Assembly (NCBI RefSeq): GCF_900142925.1
Contig: NZ_FRCN01000019.1
Coordinates: 56,282 to 120,281, forward strand
Reading direction: 5' to 3'
Source: Chitinophaga sp. CF418
Lineage (GTDB): Bacteria > Bacteroidota > Bacteroidia > Chitinophagales > Chitinophagaceae
Length of the DNA stretch: 64,000 nt
Shown here: in pieces, positions 1 to 8,233 of the stretch
Numbering within the stretch: the first letter of the stretch is position 1
Layout of the letters: the number at the start of each line of letters is the position of its first letter
Program-made: the position numbers and the translations under genes
Notes under the pieces: model-generated
Databases searched by the model: none
Told to the model about the DNA's origin: nothing
The model's input: only the letters and a program-made list of their open reading frames with translations

Positions 1-228
1 ATCCCCGGGGTTGAAACCCGTTTCGTTCCGGGGTGTACGCCCATTCGGAATCCCGGGGTTGAAATCCGTTTCGTTTCCGGGTGTACGTCCGTTCGGAATC
101 CCGGGGTTGAAATCCGTTTCGTTCCGGGGTGTACGCTCGTTCGGTATCCCTGGGGTTGAAATCCGTTTCGTTTCCGGGTGTACGCCCGTTCGGTATCCCC
201 GGGGTTGAAACCCCGGGCTACAAACACG
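1..228. repeat. 49-bp G/C-rich tandem repeat array, left copy
   Basis: About four and a half head-to-tail units of roughly 49 bp run from the window edge. Each holds a CCGGGGTTGAAA-type core, a CGTTTCGTT block and a GTGTACG(C/T)CCGTTCGG block. Units differ by a few substitutions and one-base indels. The last unit ends in a perfect short hairpin (GGGGTTGAAACCCC, about 199-213). The array may continue to the left of the window. A related array in the opposite orientation lies at 52297-52570. The run is open in one frame but only encodes a repeated peptide, so I treat it as non-coding DNA. Confidence 0.85.
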
Positions 229-230
229 GC

Positions 231-248
231 ACTCCTGACGGAGTGCGT
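231..248. repeat. Short perfect hairpin at end of the left array
   Basis: GCACTCC, a TGAC loop and GGAGTGC form a 7-bp inverted repeat just after the tandem array. It sits in the short stretch linking the array to the longer dispersed repeat. Confidence 0.5.
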
Positions 249-262
249 AGCTCCGCCTGACT

Positions 263-575
263 CCTCCACATAGACGTCTTACTATATAAGCCTCCGACTA
301 TTATTTTGGAGGCCGTACGCAGCGAGCGGGCAGGTGGGAATCACTGGCCTTAGTTATTTGAAGTACGCTGATACGCCCCACCAGGGGTTCAATAGCATTT
401 CCAAAGCCAATTCGTCTTCCCAAGCCCAATGTTAAGGAACTTCAAAGAACTACAGCCAGTGATCCCAGCCTGCACCGTGAGCAAGAAGGTCAACGCAATA
501 ATCACTGTCAGCCCAATAAGCATTCGCTGCATTCAGCCCGCCAATGGCGGCAACCGCGGCGGGATTAATACCCAA
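263..575 (+). repeat. Dispersed non-coding repeat, left copy (about 310 bp)
   Basis: This stretch matches the reverse complement of about 51655-51967, with scattered mismatches and small indels. Shared landmarks are GTACGCAGCGAGCGGGCAGG (left 314-333), the run around AATCACTGTCAGCCCAATA (left about 500-518) and GGGATTAATAC near 561. No open frame is conserved between copies and no transposase is present. In both places the tandem array lies on the same side of it, so array and element behave as one composite unit. The remainder up to the htrA stop at 660 holds only the htrA terminator. Confidence 0.75.
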
Positions 576-592
576 CAAAATACAACCCGCAT

Positions 593-624
593 AAAAAAAG
601 AAAGTCCCGGAATCTCCCCGGGAC
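593..624 (-). terminator. Rho-independent terminator of htrA
   Basis: On the minus strand GTCCCGG and CCGGGAC form a 7-bp stem (604-610 with 618-624). It is followed by a T-rich tract (complement of 593-603). It lies about 35 bp past the htrA stop. Confidence 0.75.
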
Positions 625-659
625 CTTCTCTCCTTAACCTATAAACCTATATGAAATCG

Positions 660-2198
660 TTAGAATTCTGCTCCATTAGCAAGGTCGATGTTATAGTAGT
701 ACACACCGTTCAGCTCAGGATACACCCCCTCCACCTGCACTTTCTTTTGTTTCTCCAACACCTTCCTCAGCTCTTCTACTGAACTCACCGGCTGCCCACC
801 AGCTTTCAGAATAATGAAAGACCGTTTCATATTGGTCTGTTTCTTTAACGCACCACCGCTGATATTATCTACATACACCCCGCCACGTATACCCAGTTTG
901 GAAGCGTCGGCCTTGTCGAGCGTTACCAGGTCAGCTCCTAATGCATCAAGTACGCTGGTCTTGATAATGTCGGTATTGCCGTCAGCATTTTTGAGTATGG
1001 TGCTGGTAGTATATTGTTTATCATCACGCGTGTAGGCGATGCTGATCTTGTCACCTGGTTTGTAACGGGCAATCTGTTCTGTCATCTGAGGAATAGAAGG
1101 AGTTTCTACGCCATTGATACCAGTGATCACGTCGCCTTTTTTGATGCCGGCAGCAGCAGCAGAACCGGTTTCTTGTACACCTGTTACGGTTACGCCGACG
1201 ATATCCCTTCTGATGCCTGCTTCAGCCCATCTTTCCTCCGGAATACTATTCGGGTCCTGGTAATAGATACCCAGGTATGCACGCTGTACGTTACCATATT
1301 TCATCAGGTCATTCACCACTTTCTTCACCAGGTTTACCGGGATAGCGTAGGAATAACCAGCATATGCGCCAGTAGGAGAGGCGATGGCTGAGTTGATGCC
1401 GATCAGTTCACCGGCAGTGTTGATCAATGCGCCACCACTGTTACCCTGGTTCACCGCAGCATCTGTCTGGATGAATGATTCTATCGCATTTCTTCTTACC
1501 TGTTTATTGATACCGATAGTACGTGCTTTCGCACTTACGATACCCGCAGTTACAGTGGTTTCCAGGTTTAATGGATAACCAACAGCCAGTACCCATTGTC
1601 CTATTTCCACATCGTCGGAGTTGCCATACAGCAGGTAAGGAAGATTTTTTGCGTCAATCTTGATCACTGCCAGGTCAGTATTCGGGTCGGTACCGACTAC
1701 TTTCGCCTTGTATGTTTTGTAGTTGTTGAGCGTTACGGCTATTTCATCCGCATCGTCCACTACGTGGTTGTTGGTAATGATATAACCGTCGTCAGAGATC
1801 AGCACCCCTGAACCGGAAGCCATCTGGCCTGGAACGTAGTATTTACGTCCGCCGCCTTCGCCCTGGAATTCATCACCGAAAAAGTCATCGCCGAAAAGGT
1901 CCTGTAAAACACTTCTCCTTCTCTGGAGGTTGTTGGTCACCTGACGGGGATTGATCTTTGTTTTGATATGTACCACTCCAGGTACCGCTATTTTAGCAGC
2001 CTGGCTAAAGTCAGTAGGAGGCGTTGCATTCTTTACTTCGGCGCCGGGCATGTAGCTGGCGTAATTTACCGGAATGTTTTCTGATCCATTTTGATAGGGG
2101 CCTGCCTGCCGGGGTTGATATCTGTTGTACGCGTAGATGCTGGCAACAGCAGTTGCCGCGCTGATTAGTACAGTTGCCGCAATTTGCCGGAATTTCAT
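660..2198 (-). CDS. HtrA/DegP-like periplasmic serine protease (Do family)
   Basis: This is a 512-residue trypsin-like protease/chaperone that degrades misfolded envelope proteins. An N-terminal hydrophobic segment (about 7-24) is a signal or anchor. A low-complexity Gly/Asp/Phe linker (100-118) precedes the protease domain. The catalytic triad is visible: His145 in TNNHVVD, Asp175 in PNTDLAVIK and Ser254 in GNSGGAL. A PDZ domain follows at about 305-400 (YLGIYYQ, then GIKKGDVITGINGV). A second, more degenerate PDZ-like segment runs to the C-terminus (GGVYVDNISGGAL). The ATG at 2196-2198 directly precedes the hydrophobic segment, so the start is convincing. The gene is monocistronic, with a candidate promoter upstream and a terminator downstream. 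Which Do-family paralogue it represents (DegP, DegQ or DegS role) cannot be told from sequence alone. Confidence 0.95.
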   Translation of the reverse strand: MKFRQIAATVLISAATAVASIYAYNRYQPRQAGPYQNGSENIPVNYASYMPGAEVKNATPPTDFSQAAKIAVPGVVHIKTKINPRQVTNNLQRRRSVLQDLFGDDFFGDEFQGEGGGRKYYVPGQMASGSGVLISDDGYIITNNHVVDDADEIAVTLNNYKTYKAKVVGTDPNTDLAVIKIDAKNLPYLLYGNSDDVEIGQWVLAVGYPLNLETTVTAGIVSAKARTIGINKQVRRNAIESFIQTDAAVNQGNSGGALINTAGELIGINSAIASPTGAYAGYSYAIPVNLVKKVVNDLMKYGNVQRAYLGIYYQDPNSIPEERWAEAGIRRDIVGVTVTGVQETGSAAAAGIKKGDVITGINGVETPSIPQMTEQIARYKPGDKISIAYTRDDKQYTTSTILKNADGNTDIIKTSVLDALGADLVTLDKADASKLGIRGGVYVDNISGGALKKQTNMKRSFIILKAGGQPVSSVEELRKVLEKQKKVQVEGVYPELNGVYYYNIDLANGAEF

Positions 2199-2262
2199 AT
2201 GTTTCGTTGTTTAAAGTTTAAATTTTATAAGGAATGAATATCAATTTGCATGCCTTGCGATA

Positions 2263-2270
2263 CAAATTTA
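2263..2270 (-). promoter_or_regulatory. Candidate -7 box upstream of htrA
   Basis: TAAATTTG on the minus strand fits the Bacteroidota -7 consensus TAnnTTTG and lies 65 bp before the htrA ATG. No clear -33 TTG is seen at the usual distance, so it rests on one element. Confidence 0.4.
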
Positions 2271-2424
2271 AGGGGGCACGCCACTGAACATGAACCACTC
2301 CTGTTACTTTAACACATTTTTATATGAATAGTTAATATGATCTTAACGCCGGGACTGACAGATTGTTGTTTTTCATGACAAGATTGTAGCCATTTGCGTA
2401 CCTGGACAGACATTGTTACAGCCT

Positions 2425-3417
2425 TTATAATCCTGTCAGGAACTGCATTGTGTCAACACCATCCGCATAGTCTGACAGGCTGGGTTGCTGCGCCATTCCA
2501 AAGGGCGTGAAGCCATGGCCTACAATGCACTGAAGATCATTATTCACCTTCAGCTCTTCGCCAAGTGAGGCGGCATCGGTATAGTAGCTGTAGTGCAGGA
2601 CGCTGATAGGAGAAAAAACAGAAGATGATTCCTGCAAAATGATATTGTCGGCTGCAATGTGCACGGCCTTGCCCAGCAGCACCAGCGCCAGGTTATAATC
2701 GTAGTTGTTCTTGTATTTATGATGGTCTGCCAGACGGGCATACTTCCGGAGGCCCTTAAGCAGGGCTTCGAAATTGTAGTTTTCCGGAACGAAGATCTTG
2801 GTCACATTTCTGCAACCCAGGCCAAAGTAAAGCATTACATCATCTGCCAGGGCATCCAGTTCGGCAGGTGTTTCCGTTCCATCCAGGATGGCCACGGAAG
2901 TCCTGTTCCTGCGGATGATATGGGGATATTTAGCAAAATAATATTCAAAATAACGGGCGGAGTTGTTGCTGCCGGTAGCAATATAGGCGCCGCAATTCTT
3001 CAGCATATCCTGCACCTGGGTCTGCTCTTCGTAAGCAGGGTACCATTCCTTGACTTTGTCAATGACATGCTGCATAAGTATCGTATCTTTGGAGGAGAGC
3101 TTCAGACGTACCTGATGACCACTGAGGAAGCCGCAGAGCCAGTCATGGAAGCCTACCAGGGGAATGTTGCCCGCAGCAACGATACCTACCTGAAGGGGGG
3201 AGGATACAGGAGCAGAATAACCAGTCAGCCACTCGTTTAAACGGGATTCGTCCAGGTAATAACGGCAAATGTTCTTCAGGGAAAGATCAATAAACTCGGG
3301 AGTGAACCATCCGTTGGCCTGAAAGGCTCTCTCCTTCAATATCTGAAGGTCTGAATCATTGCCTGACAGGTACTGGCCTAAACGTACAAGGGCTGCTACT
3401 TTTGCTGAACTGCTCAT
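2425..3417 (-). CDS. LuxC-like acyl-CoA reductase
   Basis: The 330-residue protein resembles the LuxC/acyl-CoA reductase family, which reduces acyl-CoA or acyl-enzyme to aldehyde with NAD(P)H. Supporting features are the segment GIVAAGNIPLVGFHD (78-92), which looks like a nucleotide-binding turn, and LGCRNVTKIFVP around Cys202. Cys202 occupies the place of the acyl-accepting cysteine of that family. The protein is shorter than bioluminescence LuxC proteins (about 480 residues), as is usual for Bacteroidota members. It is divergent from a ferredoxin gene 92 bp away, which suggests shared regulation and possibly an electron donor. The physiological acyl substrate is unknown. The 226-bp gap before htrA holds only the htrA promoter candidate. 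Confidence 0.75.
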   Translation of the reverse strand: MSSSAKVAALVRLGQYLSGNDSDLQILKERAFQANGWFTPEFIDLSLKNICRYYLDESRLNEWLTGYSAPVSSPLQVGIVAAGNIPLVGFHDWLCGFLSGHQVRLKLSSKDTILMQHVIDKVKEWYPAYEEQTQVQDMLKNCGAYIATGSNNSARYFEYYFAKYPHIIRRNRTSVAILDGTETPAELDALADDVMLYFGLGCRNVTKIFVPENYNFEALLKGLRKYARLADHHKYKNNYDYNLALVLLGKAVHIAADNIILQESSSVFSPISVLHYSYYTDAASLGEELKVNNDLQCIVGHGFTPFGMAQQPSLSDYADGVDTMQFLTGL

Positions 3418-3457
3418 GAATCTATATAAATAATTAACTTTTTAAACCTAGATATTA

Positions 3458-3465
3458 TATTTTTG
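3458..3465 (+). promoter_or_regulatory. Candidate -7 box for the ferredoxin gene
   Basis: TATTTTTG matches TAnnTTTG, 45 bp before the ferredoxin ATG in the divergent spacer. The -33 region is T-rich but has no clear TTG. Confidence 0.4.
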
Positions 3466-3509
3466 TCTGCAAAATTAATGGCTTACTACTTAAACAAAAA
3501 GTTTATACT

Positions 3510-3857
3510 ATGGCAATAAAGATAACAGACGAATGTATTAATTGTGGTGCTTGTGAACCTGAGTGTCCAAATAACGCTATTTATGAGGGTGGTGTTGAAT
3601 GGGCAATGGCAGATGGTACTACCATTAAAGGTCCATACGTACTGATGGATGGAACCACCATGGATGGTGATCAGCGTAATGCGCCAATTAGTGTAGACAG
3701 TTACTATATTGTTCCTAACAAGTGTACAGAATGCCAGGGCTTCCATGAAGAGCCACAGTGTGCGGCAGTTTGTCCGGTTGACTGCTGTGTTCCTGATGAA
3801 ATGTACCAGGAAACAGTGGAAGAACTGCTCGCTAAGAAAGAAAGATTACACATCTAA
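3510..3857 (+). CDS. 4Fe-4S dicluster ferredoxin
   Basis: This is a 115-residue soluble electron carrier. The first cluster motif is [12 protein letters not shown] (Cys9, 12, 15 and 19). The second set, Cys72, Cys75, Cys84 and Cys88, lies in [18 protein letters not shown], with extra cysteines at 92-93. The eight-residue spacing between the second and third cysteines of the second motif is the pattern of YfhL/Alvin-type 2[4Fe-4S] ferredoxins. Residues 25-65 form an insertion between the two halves. A strong terminator ends the transcript after this gene, so it is a single-gene unit divergent from the acyl-CoA reductase. A partnership with that reductase is inferred from position only. Confidence 0.9.
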   Translation: MAIKITDECINCGACEPECPNNAIYEGGVEWAMADGTTIKGPYVLMDGTTMDGDQRNAPISVDSYYIVPNKCTECQGFHEEPQCAAVCPVDCCVPDEMYQETVEELLAKKERLHI

Positions 3858-3934
3858 TATCATTATAAAGGAAGCATAAGGAACTACACCGGTAACTGGT
3901 CACCGATCACCATCGGAACGCATACCGGAGCCTA

Positions 3935-3973
3935 AAGGGAAGAAAGAACGTAAACTTTCTTCCCTTTTCTTTT
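3935..3973 (+). terminator. Terminator of the ferredoxin gene
   Basis: A perfect 12-bp stem (AAGGGAAGAAAG at 3935-3946 with its complement at 3955-3966) with an 8-nt loop is followed by TTCTTTT. This is a classical intrinsic terminator about 80 bp past the stop. Confidence 0.9.
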
Positions 3974-4038
3974 GCAGTAAAAAAAGTTTACATCCACCAT
4001 TTTTCTATTAACTTTATCCGCTTATTATTAAATTATAT

Positions 4039-5028
4039 ATGAAAAAGAACATCGCCCTGGTTGCCGGCGGATACTCCGGTGAATATGTGATTTCAGTACA
4101 GAGTGCCGCAGTGATCGAGAAGAATATTGACAGCAGCAAGTATAACGTATATAAGATCTCTGTTACCCGTGATGGTTGGAATTACATTGGGGCTGATGGC
4201 CAGGCGGTAGCAGTGGATAGGAACGATTTTACATTGAATATCAATGGTAATAAGATAAAATTCGACGCAGTATTTATCGGTATACATGGCACCCCAGGGG
4301 AAGATGGTCGTTTACAGGGTTATTTTGAAATGCTGGATATTCCTTTCACCAGCTGTGGGATGGTAACCTCTGCACTCACTTTCAACAAAAGCTATTGTAA
4401 TAAAGTAGTAGCTTCTTTAGGTATTGTAAACGTTTCAAAATCAGTACATATTTTCCGCGATCAGCCTTTCGATACCAAAGATATACTCCGTGAACTGAAA
4501 TTGCCGGTGTTCGTAAAACCGGCGGAAGGGGGTAGCAGCATCGGTATGTCCAAGGTAAATACTGCCGAAGAGCTGGTGCCGGCTATTGAAAAGGCCTTTA
4601 AAGAGGATGCACAGGTCCTGATAGAAGAATTTATCAAAGGCAGGGAGATCACCTGCGGTTTATATAAAGCCAATGGAGAATTGACTGTATTGCCGGTGAC
4701 TGAGATCATCAGCAGCAAGGAATTCTTTGATTATGAGGCTAAATACACCCCGGGCGTAACAAGGGAGGTGACACCGGCAGAAGCTCCTTCTGAAGTCACC
4801 AACCTGATACAGGCAACGGCGAGGAAATTGTATGACAAGCTGAATTGCCGGGGAATAGTGAGAATGGATTTCATCTGGGAAGAAGCGAACAGCCGCCTGT
4901 TCTTCCTGGAAGTCAATACAATGCCGGGACAATCAGAAAACAGCCTTGTACCTCAGCAGGTAAGAGCTGCCGGTAAAACCCTGCAGGAGTTTTACGGCAC
5001 ATTAATTGAAGAGTGCCTGAGGAAGTAA
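4039..5028 (+). CDS. ddl: D-alanine--D-alanine ligase
   Basis: This cytoplasmic ATP-grasp enzyme of 329 residues joins two D-alanines for peptidoglycan. The N-terminal strand KKNIALVAGGYSGEY is typical of Ddl. HGTPGEDG (83-90) is the conserved substrate loop, EGGSSIGM (163-170) the ATP-binding loop, and EVNTMPG (from 291) carries the metal-binding Glu and Asn before the C-terminal SLVPQQ. Length is normal for the family. The PASTA gene and rhodanese follow at short spacing (38 and 65 bp), so the three probably form one transcript ending at the terminator near 6290. Confidence 0.95.
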   Translation: MKKNIALVAGGYSGEYVISVQSAAVIEKNIDSSKYNVYKISVTRDGWNYIGADGQAVAVDRNDFTLNINGNKIKFDAVFIGIHGTPGEDGRLQGYFEMLDIPFTSCGMVTSALTFNKSYCNKVVASLGIVNVSKSVHIFRDQPFDTKDILRELKLPVFVKPAEGGSSIGMSKVNTAEELVPAIEKAFKEDAQVLIEEFIKGREITCGLYKANGELTVLPVTEIISSKEFFDYEAKYTPGVTREVTPAEAPSEVTNLIQATARKLYDKLNCRGIVRMDFIWEEANSRLFFLEVNTMPGQSENSLVPQQVRAAGKTLQEFYGTLIEECLRK

Positions 5029-5066
5029 ACAGATCCGAGTTCATCCTTAACGTTAAAATATAATCT

Positions 5067-5888
5067 GTGTTCAATAAAATAACGAATCGCTCTTTCGGCT
5101 TTAACCTGCTGGTTGTTGTAGGGATTTTCGCCGTTCTGGGGCTGCTTTTCTTTTTACTGCTGGGAGTTATCACAAAACATGGGGACACCCTGACCGTTCC
5201 CGACGTTTACAAGAAAAATATACAGGAAGCTACCATGATCCTTGAAAAAGAAGGATTTAGCGTAGACGTAAGGGACTCTATTTACGTGGACAGTCTGCCC
5301 GGCCTCGCTGTATGGGAACAGACGCCTGCCAAGGGTTCAATTGTAAAGGTAGGACGTACTATCTACCTGACTATCAATAAAGTAATACCTCCTATGGTGC
5401 AAATGCCGGACCTGACAGGGCTGACCTTCCGCAGCGCGGAAATGACCCTGCACAGTCTCAGGTTGAACGTGGGAGATACCATCTATAAACCGGACTTTGC
5501 TACCAACACCGTATTACAGCAATTGCTGAACGGTAAAACCGTAAAACCAGGCAGGGACATCCCAGAGGGTAGCAACATCACCCTGGTACTGAGCAGTGGC
5601 ACCGGCAATACCGAAAACCCTGCGCCAGACCTGGTTGGGCTTACTTTCCTGGAAGCAAAGGAAACACTGAGCGCCAGCAACCTGGGCCTGGGTACTGTCA
5701 TTATCGATCCGTCCGTGACAGACACCGCCAATGCCTTTGTGATCAAACAGACACCGATGCGCCGTAACAGCCTGAATGAACTGAACATGGTAAGGGCAGG
5801 AGAGACCATCGATCTCTGGCTGTCGGCCAGCCGTCCGACAAAGGATAGTGGTGCAGCGCCTGCTCCTCCGGCGGAACAACCAGAATAA
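5067..5888 (+). CDS. Membrane-anchored PASTA-domain protein
   Basis: The 273-residue protein has one transmembrane helix (about 12-34, LLVVVGIFAVLGLLFFLLL) after a short basic N-terminus. It then has three PASTA repeats, each starting with a V/M-P-D-(L/V) turn: TVPDVYKKN, QMPDLTGLT and PAPDLVGLT. PASTA modules bind uncrosslinked peptidoglycan or muropeptides. In other phyla they sit on Ser/Thr kinases or PBPs, but here there is no kinase or transpeptidase domain. The C-terminus is a Pro/Ala-rich tail. Translation begins with GTG (5067), as no ATG precedes the membrane segment in frame. Its position after ddl fits a cell-wall role. Confidence 0.9.
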   Translation: MFNKITNRSFGFNLLVVVGIFAVLGLLFFLLLGVITKHGDTLTVPDVYKKNIQEATMILEKEGFSVDVRDSIYVDSLPGLAVWEQTPAKGSIVKVGRTIYLTINKVIPPMVQMPDLTGLTFRSAEMTLHSLRLNVGDTIYKPDFATNTVLQQLLNGKTVKPGRDIPEGSNITLVLSSGTGNTENPAPDLVGLTFLEAKETLSASNLGLGTVIIDPSVTDTANAFVIKQTPMRRNSLNELNMVRAGETIDLWLSASRPTKDSGAAPAPPAEQPE

Positions 5889-5953
5889 TCATCACCAAAA
5901 CCCGGCAATACTGTAATTTGCCGTAGATACACAAACACGTAAAATTAACAGTC

Positions 5954-6262
5954 ATGGAAAATATAAGCGTAACGGAACTGAAAAAACGCATTGACAGCGG
6001 AGAAGATCTCAACATCGTGGATGTACGGGAGCCTCATGAGCATGCGGAATTCAATATCGGAGGCATCCTGGTGCCACTGGGTGAGATCCGTGCAATGCAG
6101 GTGGATGAACTGGAAGACCTGAAAGATCAGGAAGTGATCGTATACTGCCGCAGTGGTGGCCGTAGCGGACAGGCTGCTATGATCCTGGAAACGATGGGTT
6201 TCCAGAACGTAAAGAACCTGACCGGCGGTATGCTGGCCTGGCAGGAGCAGATTGGCAGGTAA
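5954..6262 (+). CDS. Single-domain rhodanese-like protein
   Basis: This is a 102-residue GlpE/PspE-type sulfurtransferase domain. The active-site loop CRSGGRS places the persulfide-forming cysteine at residue 65. The CH2A-like motif IVDVREPHEHAEF lies at 21-33. There is no signal peptide, so it acts in the cytoplasm. The six-residue active-site loop is characteristic of sulfur rather than phosphate substrates. It is the last gene before a terminator and probably co-transcribed with ddl and the PASTA gene. The sulfur acceptor is unknown. Confidence 0.92.
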   Translation: MENISVTELKKRIDSGEDLNIVDVREPHEHAEFNIGGILVPLGEIRAMQVDELEDLKDQEVIVYCRSGGRSGQAAMILETMGFQNVKNLTGGMLAWQEQIGR

Positions 6263-6288
6263 TTAATCAATATATCATTCTTAATAAT

Positions 6289-6340
6289 GCCTTCCGGCGT
6301 GTATGATGTCTCCATTATCATACTGCTTGGAAGGCGTTTT
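6289..6340 (+). terminator. Bipartite hairpin terminator after the rhodanese gene
   Basis: An outer stem GCCTTCC/GGAAGGC (6289-6295 with 6329-6335) encloses an inner stem GTATGAT/ATCATAC (6301-6307 with 6317-6323). GTTTTT follows. It separates the cell-wall genes from the sigma factor gene 25 bp further on. Confidence 0.75.
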
Positions 6341-6364
6341 TAATAGCATTCCCCATTGCCTGAA

Positions 6365-6922
6365 ATGCACGATGATCTATATACAGAGAAAGCTATGCTG
6401 ACCCGTATTGCTGATGGCGATGAGCGTGCGTTCGCGCAGTTCTTTAAAGCTATTTCCCCTGGGATAAGTAATGTAGTCAGAAAGGTCGTAAAACAGGAGG
6501 ATGCCGTCCATGAAGTACTGCAGGAGTTCTTTATCAAATTATGGCTGCACCGGGATAAACTGCCTGCCGTTGAGCAGCTGAAGGCTTACCTGAAAAGAAT
6601 GGCCCTGAACGAATGTTTTACCTGGTTGAACCGTCAGGCACTACTGCAGCAAAGACTGGCAGATATCAGGAGCGCCGGCCTGACCACTGTCAATGAAACC
6701 GAAGCCGGACTCTCTTACCGCGAAACCCAGCGCATCATTGCCACCGCTGTAAGCGCCCTGCCCACCCAACGCCGGCAGATCTATGAAATGAGTCGCCAGG
6801 AAGGGCTGAATGCCACCGAAATAGCCAATACCCTCCAGCTTTCCCCCAGCTATGTCCGGAATACCATTAGCGCCGCCCTGCAGTTTATCAGGGAACAGTT
6901 AAAACAGGCAGGCAAACTGTAA
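6365..6922 (+). CDS. ECF-type RNA polymerase sigma factor (FecI-like)
   Basis: This is a sigma-70 family protein of 185 residues. Region 2 is the N-terminal half (ADGDERAFAQFFKAI, then AVHEVLQEFFIKLW), and region 4 is the C-terminal helix-turn-helix (LPTQRRQIYEMSRQEG, then ATEIANTLQLSPSYVRNTI). It should direct polymerase to the downstream uptake genes once released by the FecR protein. An upstream in-frame TTG (6356) exists, but the ATG at 6365 gives the usual N-terminus. The FecR gene begins 97 bp downstream and SusC/SusD follow, which is the standard transmembrane-signalling arrangement of Bacteroidota. Confidence 0.92.
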   Translation: MHDDLYTEKAMLTRIADGDERAFAQFFKAISPGISNVVRKVVKQEDAVHEVLQEFFIKLWLHRDKLPAVEQLKAYLKRMALNECFTWLNRQALLQQRLADIRSAGLTTVNETEAGLSYRETQRIIATAVSALPTQRRQIYEMSRQEGLNATEIANTLQLSPSYVRNTISAALQFIREQLKQAGKL

Positions 6923-7019
6923 TAAAAATTTTTTCCCCCGATAGGTACACCCACACTTTTTCTGTAGTCTATATATCTGGAAGATACTTTGGCGACACAC
7001 CGGGTACTCCGCCAGACAA

Positions 7020-8186
7020 ATGGACCAACAACGTATTCACTATCTGATCAGCGGTTTTCTGGAAGGAAACCTCTCAGCAGCTGAAAAGGCTGAACTGGAC
7101 GATTTTCTGAAAGATCCGGCCAACAGGGAGACATTTGTTACTGCTGCCAGCCACTTGACCGAAGTGGAAGAACAGGACGCTTTTGATGAAAGCCTTGAAC
7201 CGGTATTATCCCGCGTACTGGATGTGGACAGAACGCCTGTCACTCCGGCCAGGATAGTGCGCTTCCGCTTCCCTTACTGGCGGGTAGCTGCCATCGTTGT
7301 ATTGGCTGCCGGTATCGGCAGTTACTTCTACTGGTCGCATAGAACATCGCAAACGCCTCCACTGGCCCAAAATGAATCAGCCACACCGGCTGTGATCCTG
7401 CCCGGCAGTAATAAGGCTACTTTAATCCTGGAAGATGGCACGACAGTACCGCTGGACAGCACTGGTCATCAAACCATCAGACAAGGCAATACCATCGTGC
7501 AGCGCAACAACGGACAGCTGTTGTATAGTGGCCAGCCTGCAGCCGCAAAACTGAGCTATAATATACTGGCTACGCCCAAAGGAGGGCAATACCAGGTGGT
7601 GCTGCCGGATGGTACGAAAGTATGGCTGAATGCCGCTTCCCGCCTGAAATATCCGGTTGCATTTGCCGGTAGTGAACGCCTGGTGGAACTGGAAGGTGAA
7701 GCCTATTTCGAAACTGTGAAAGATGCCCATAAACCGTTTAAAGTAAAAGCAGGAGACTTCGAAGTACAGGTGCTGGGCACCAGCTTCGATATCATGGCCT
7801 ATAAAGATGAAAAGAATACCCATACCACATTGATCAGTGGCGCAGTGAAAGTAGCGTCAGAGAAAGAAAGCAGGCTGTTGCAACCAGGGCAGCAGGCTGT
7901 CGTGAATACCGATGCCGGTATTGGAGTGAACGTAGTAAATACCGATGAGGTCATTGCCTGGAAGAACGGTTATTTCTCCTTCAGGGATGCTGATATTGCT
8001 GCCGTCATGCGACAGCTGGAACGCTGGTATGATGTAACGGTATCTTATCCTTCAGGTATACCTAAAGGCACATTCTCCGGCGAAATGGGGAGGGGCCTGA
8101 CACTTGCTGAAGCATTAAAAATATTGGAACAGACTAACGTAAATTTTAAAATAGAAGAAGGCAGACACATTGTTATACTGCCCTGA
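7020..8186 (+). CDS. FecR-like anti-sigma factor
   Basis: This is a 388-residue inner-membrane regulator. A cytoplasmic N-terminal region (1-85) should bind the ECF sigma factor. One membrane helix spans about 87-105. The periplasmic part has a FecR domain (about 180-275, with TPKGGQYQVVLPDG and LVELEGEAYFE) and a C-terminal DUF4974-type domain (about 318-388, RQLERWYDVTVSYP, then LTLAEALKILEQT). In this family the periplasmic domain senses the STN domain of the partner TonB transporter and controls sigma release. The next gene is such an STN-containing SusC, 47 bp away. Confidence 0.93.
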   Translation: MDQQRIHYLISGFLEGNLSAAEKAELDDFLKDPANRETFVTAASHLTEVEEQDAFDESLEPVLSRVLDVDRTPVTPARIVRFRFPYWRVAAIVVLAAGIGSYFYWSHRTSQTPPLAQNESATPAVILPGSNKATLILEDGTTVPLDSTGHQTIRQGNTIVQRNNGQLLYSGQPAAAKLSYNILATPKGGQYQVVLPDGTKVWLNAASRLKYPVAFAGSERLVELEGEAYFETVKDAHKPFKVKAGDFEVQVLGTSFDIMAYKDEKNTHTTLISGAVKVASEKESRLLQPGQQAVVNTDAGIGVNVVNTDEVIAWKNGYFSFRDADIAAVMRQLERWYDVTVSYPSGIPKGTFSGEMGRGLTLAEALKILEQTNVNFKIEEGRHIVILP

Positions 8187-8233
8187 GTAATTAGCATTCT
8201 TTTATAGTCCCGTTATATAAAAACTTCCATGTT

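Noticed and set aside
1-228. Possible small repeat-protein gene (and the similar frame at 52197-52562)
   Set aside because: The frame only translates the 49-bp repeat, has no ribosome site, and the two arrays do not encode the same peptide.
429-644. Small plus-strand open frame
   Set aside because: It lies over the dispersed repeat and htrA terminator and is not preserved in the other copy.
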